A stretch of DNA of 7,886 nt from Candidatus Eiseniibacteriota bacterium (GTDB taxonomy: Bacteria; Eisenbacteria; RBG-16-71-46). Shown piece by piece: positions 6,775 through 7,886 of this stretch (its first letter is position 1; the number at the start of each line of letters is the position of its first letter). The notes beneath the pieces were generated by a model. That model was not told the DNA's origin. It worked only from the letters and a program-made list of their open reading frames with translations, and searched no databases. Location of the stretch: positions 1 to 7,886 of the forward strand of contig CAIXRL010000707.1 in the NCBI GenBank assembly GCA_903921835.1. Reading direction: 5' to 3'. The position numbers and the translations under genes were made by a program.

Positions 6775-6783
6775 ACTCAACCC

Positions 6784-7854
6784 GTGTCTCCAGACTCCGT
6801 GGCCCCCCCGGCTCACCACAACTGCAATACCTGCTTCTTCACCGACGCCTTCCCCGGCGTCACCGTCGAAGCCGACCAGCGTTGCTCGGTCTGCCACCAG
6901 AGCAGGATCACCGAGGAGTTCCACGCCCACCTGACGTCGAACCTCGTGGAACTCCAGCGGCTCGCCGCGGAGTGGCGCGCTCAGCGAAAGGGCCGGTACG
7001 ACTGCATCATTGGTGGCTCGGGCGGCCTCGACTCCTCCTACGTCCTCTACATCGCAAAGCAACTGCTGGGCCTGAACCCACTGGTGGTCAAGTACGATCA
7101 CGGCTTCAATCACGAGGCCGCCGATCGCAACCTGCGGACGCTGTGCGAATCGCTCGGCGTGGATCTCGAGGTCGAGCGTTCCCGCGGTCAACATGACGGG
7201 CGCTACGTGAAGCACATGGCCCTCGCGCTGCGGCACACCGGGCTCTACTGGCCCGTGTGCGGCTTCTGCGCCCACGCCATTCATTCCGTGATCTACCGCA
7301 AGGCCCTGCGCAATGGGCTCACGATCGTGCTCGGCTCGGCCAACATCTTCGAGGGCAAGCTGCACATGAAGCGCAGCCGGAAGATCGAACTCCTGAAGCA
7401 GGCGCTGTGGCGCACACACCTGACGCGGTGGCCGGGAATGCTGTGGCACTTCACGCTCGCGGCGTGGCACCTGCTGTGCCTGCGCCTCGAGCTTCACGTC
7501 CCTCCACTGTCGAACTTCTTCGCCCGGTCGCCGCATGTGCCCGCGATGCGGCACGTCACGGTGTCCCGGTTCGTCCCGTGGAACGTGCCGGAGATGGTGC
7601 TCGCGCTCGAGAAGCTGGGCTGGCGGGCGCCGCACCCCGCGTTGCCCATGCGCTTCGACTGCATCATCGAGGACAGCCTCCTCAACACCACCTGGAAACA
7701 GACTTCCGGCCTGACCGTGCAGGGCGTGATCGCCTGCAACCTCGTGCACGCCGGGGTGCGCACGCGCGAGGAGCTGGCGGAAACGGTCGCGGGCTACGAC
7801 GCGGGCATCGTCGCGGCGACCCGCGAGGTGGAAAAGCGGATGGCGGATCTCTAG
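6784..7854 (+). CDS. PP-loop ATP-dependent enzyme, WbpG/PseA-like N-acetyl sugar amidotransferase family
   Basis: This 356-residue cytoplasmic protein has the PP-loop ATP pyrophosphatase motif SGGLDSS (79-85), which activates a substrate by adenylation. Two CxxC pairs at the N-terminus (C14/C17 and C34/C37), separated by FFTDAFPGVTVEADQR, match the zinc-ribbon-like opening of WbpG/PseA-type proteins. YDHGFNHEAADRNLRTL, shortly after the loop, also matches that family. WbpG-type enzymes, with partner proteins, convert an acetamido sugar to its acetamidino form for surface glycans. A third pair, C159xxC162 in WPVCGFCAHA, recalls the cysteine pair of TtcA-type sulfur-transfer enzymes, so a thiolation role is an alternative. 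GTG is the chosen start because of the site AAGGAAGGA and because the first cysteine motif follows directly. The TAG stop lies within a repeated motif at 7851. No glycan partner genes are inside the window. Confidence 0.72.
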   Translation: MSPDSVAPPAHHNCNTCFFTDAFPGVTVEADQRCSVCHQSRITEEFHAHLTSNLVELQRLAAEWRAQRKGRYDCIIGGSGGLDSSYVLYIAKQLLGLNPLVVKYDHGFNHEAADRNLRTLCESLGVDLEVERSRGQHDGRYVKHMALALRHTGLYWPVCGFCAHAIHSVIYRKALRNGLTIVLGSANIFEGKLHMKRSRKIELLKQALWRTHLTRWPGMLWHFTLAAWHLLCLRLELHVPPLSNFFARSPHVPAMRHVTVSRFVPWNVPEMVLALEKLGWRAPHPALPMRFDCIIEDSLLNTTWKQTSGLTVQGVIACNLVHAGVRTREELAETVAGYDAGIVAATREVEKRMADL

Positions 7855-7886
7855 CCCGGACTGACTTGAAAGTGCGCCGCAAGTCC
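7851..7886 (+). repeat. Start of a probable second copy of the repeat element, cut by the window end
   Basis: CTAGCCCGGACTG (7851-7863) is identical, over 13 bases, to the minus-strand reading of 4794-4782, the outer right end of the palindrome upstream of the OPT gene. The left end at 4612-4622 shares 11 of these bases. The sequences then diverge. GACTTG (7863-7868) and CAAGTC (7880-7885) form a six-base inverted repeat just inside, so the next stretch is also structured. The motif supplies the stop codon of the PP-loop gene. The rest of any element lies outside the window. Confidence 0.5.

Noticed and set aside
5143..6783. An in-frame upstream extension that would give the PP-loop protein about 550 more residues
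   Set aside because: It overlaps the OPT gene in another frame, is arginine- and alanine-rich, and crosses the intergenic hairpins. The good ribosome site and the family N-terminus place the start at 6784.

Overview
The window is GC-rich bacterial DNA from an organism that cannot be named from this sequence. Very high GC, long antisense open frames, Shine-Dalgarno starts and an anaerobic-type 2-oxoacid oxidoreductase fit a high-GC bacterium or candidate-phylum genome with anaerobic or microaerobic metabolism. Six protein genes are supported: four on the minus strand (one cut by the window edge) and two on the plus strand.

Positions 1-4236, minus strand, hold one tightly packed operon, read right to left. 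Its order is a 2-oxoacid oxidoreductase gamma subunit, a GltD-like flavoprotein fused to a two-cluster ferredoxin, the alpha subunit and the beta subunit (which runs off the left edge). The genes overlap by 8, 4 and 4 bases, so translation is probably coupled. Alpha, beta and gamma form a thiamine diphosphate/CoA/Fe-S enzyme of the pyruvate:acceptor oxidoreductase family. The fused subunit suggests that electrons pass through Fe-S clusters to FAD and NAD(P), not only to free ferredoxin. This resembles the known phenylglyoxylate:NAD+ oxidoreductase arrangement.

Positions 4237-4804 separate the divergent transcription units. The operon side has a strong ribosome binding site, a good match to a sigma-54 (-24/-12) promoter and a 12-base palindrome upstream of it. 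The right part, about 4609-4795, is a giant imperfect palindrome of about 187 bases that ends just before the next start codon. It looks like a miniature foldback (MITE-like) element.

Positions 4805-7854, plus strand, hold an OPT-family membrane transporter and then, after a 149-base gap with strong hairpins, a PP-loop ATP-dependent enzyme of the WbpG/PseA-like N-acetyl sugar amidotransferase type. The second gene's stop codon lies inside a 13-base motif (7851-7863) identical to the outer end of the palindrome at 4609-4795. A second member of the same repeat family may therefore start there and run off the window. The most unusual content is this repeat family and the flavoprotein-ferredoxin fusion; neither is claimed as a wholly new system.
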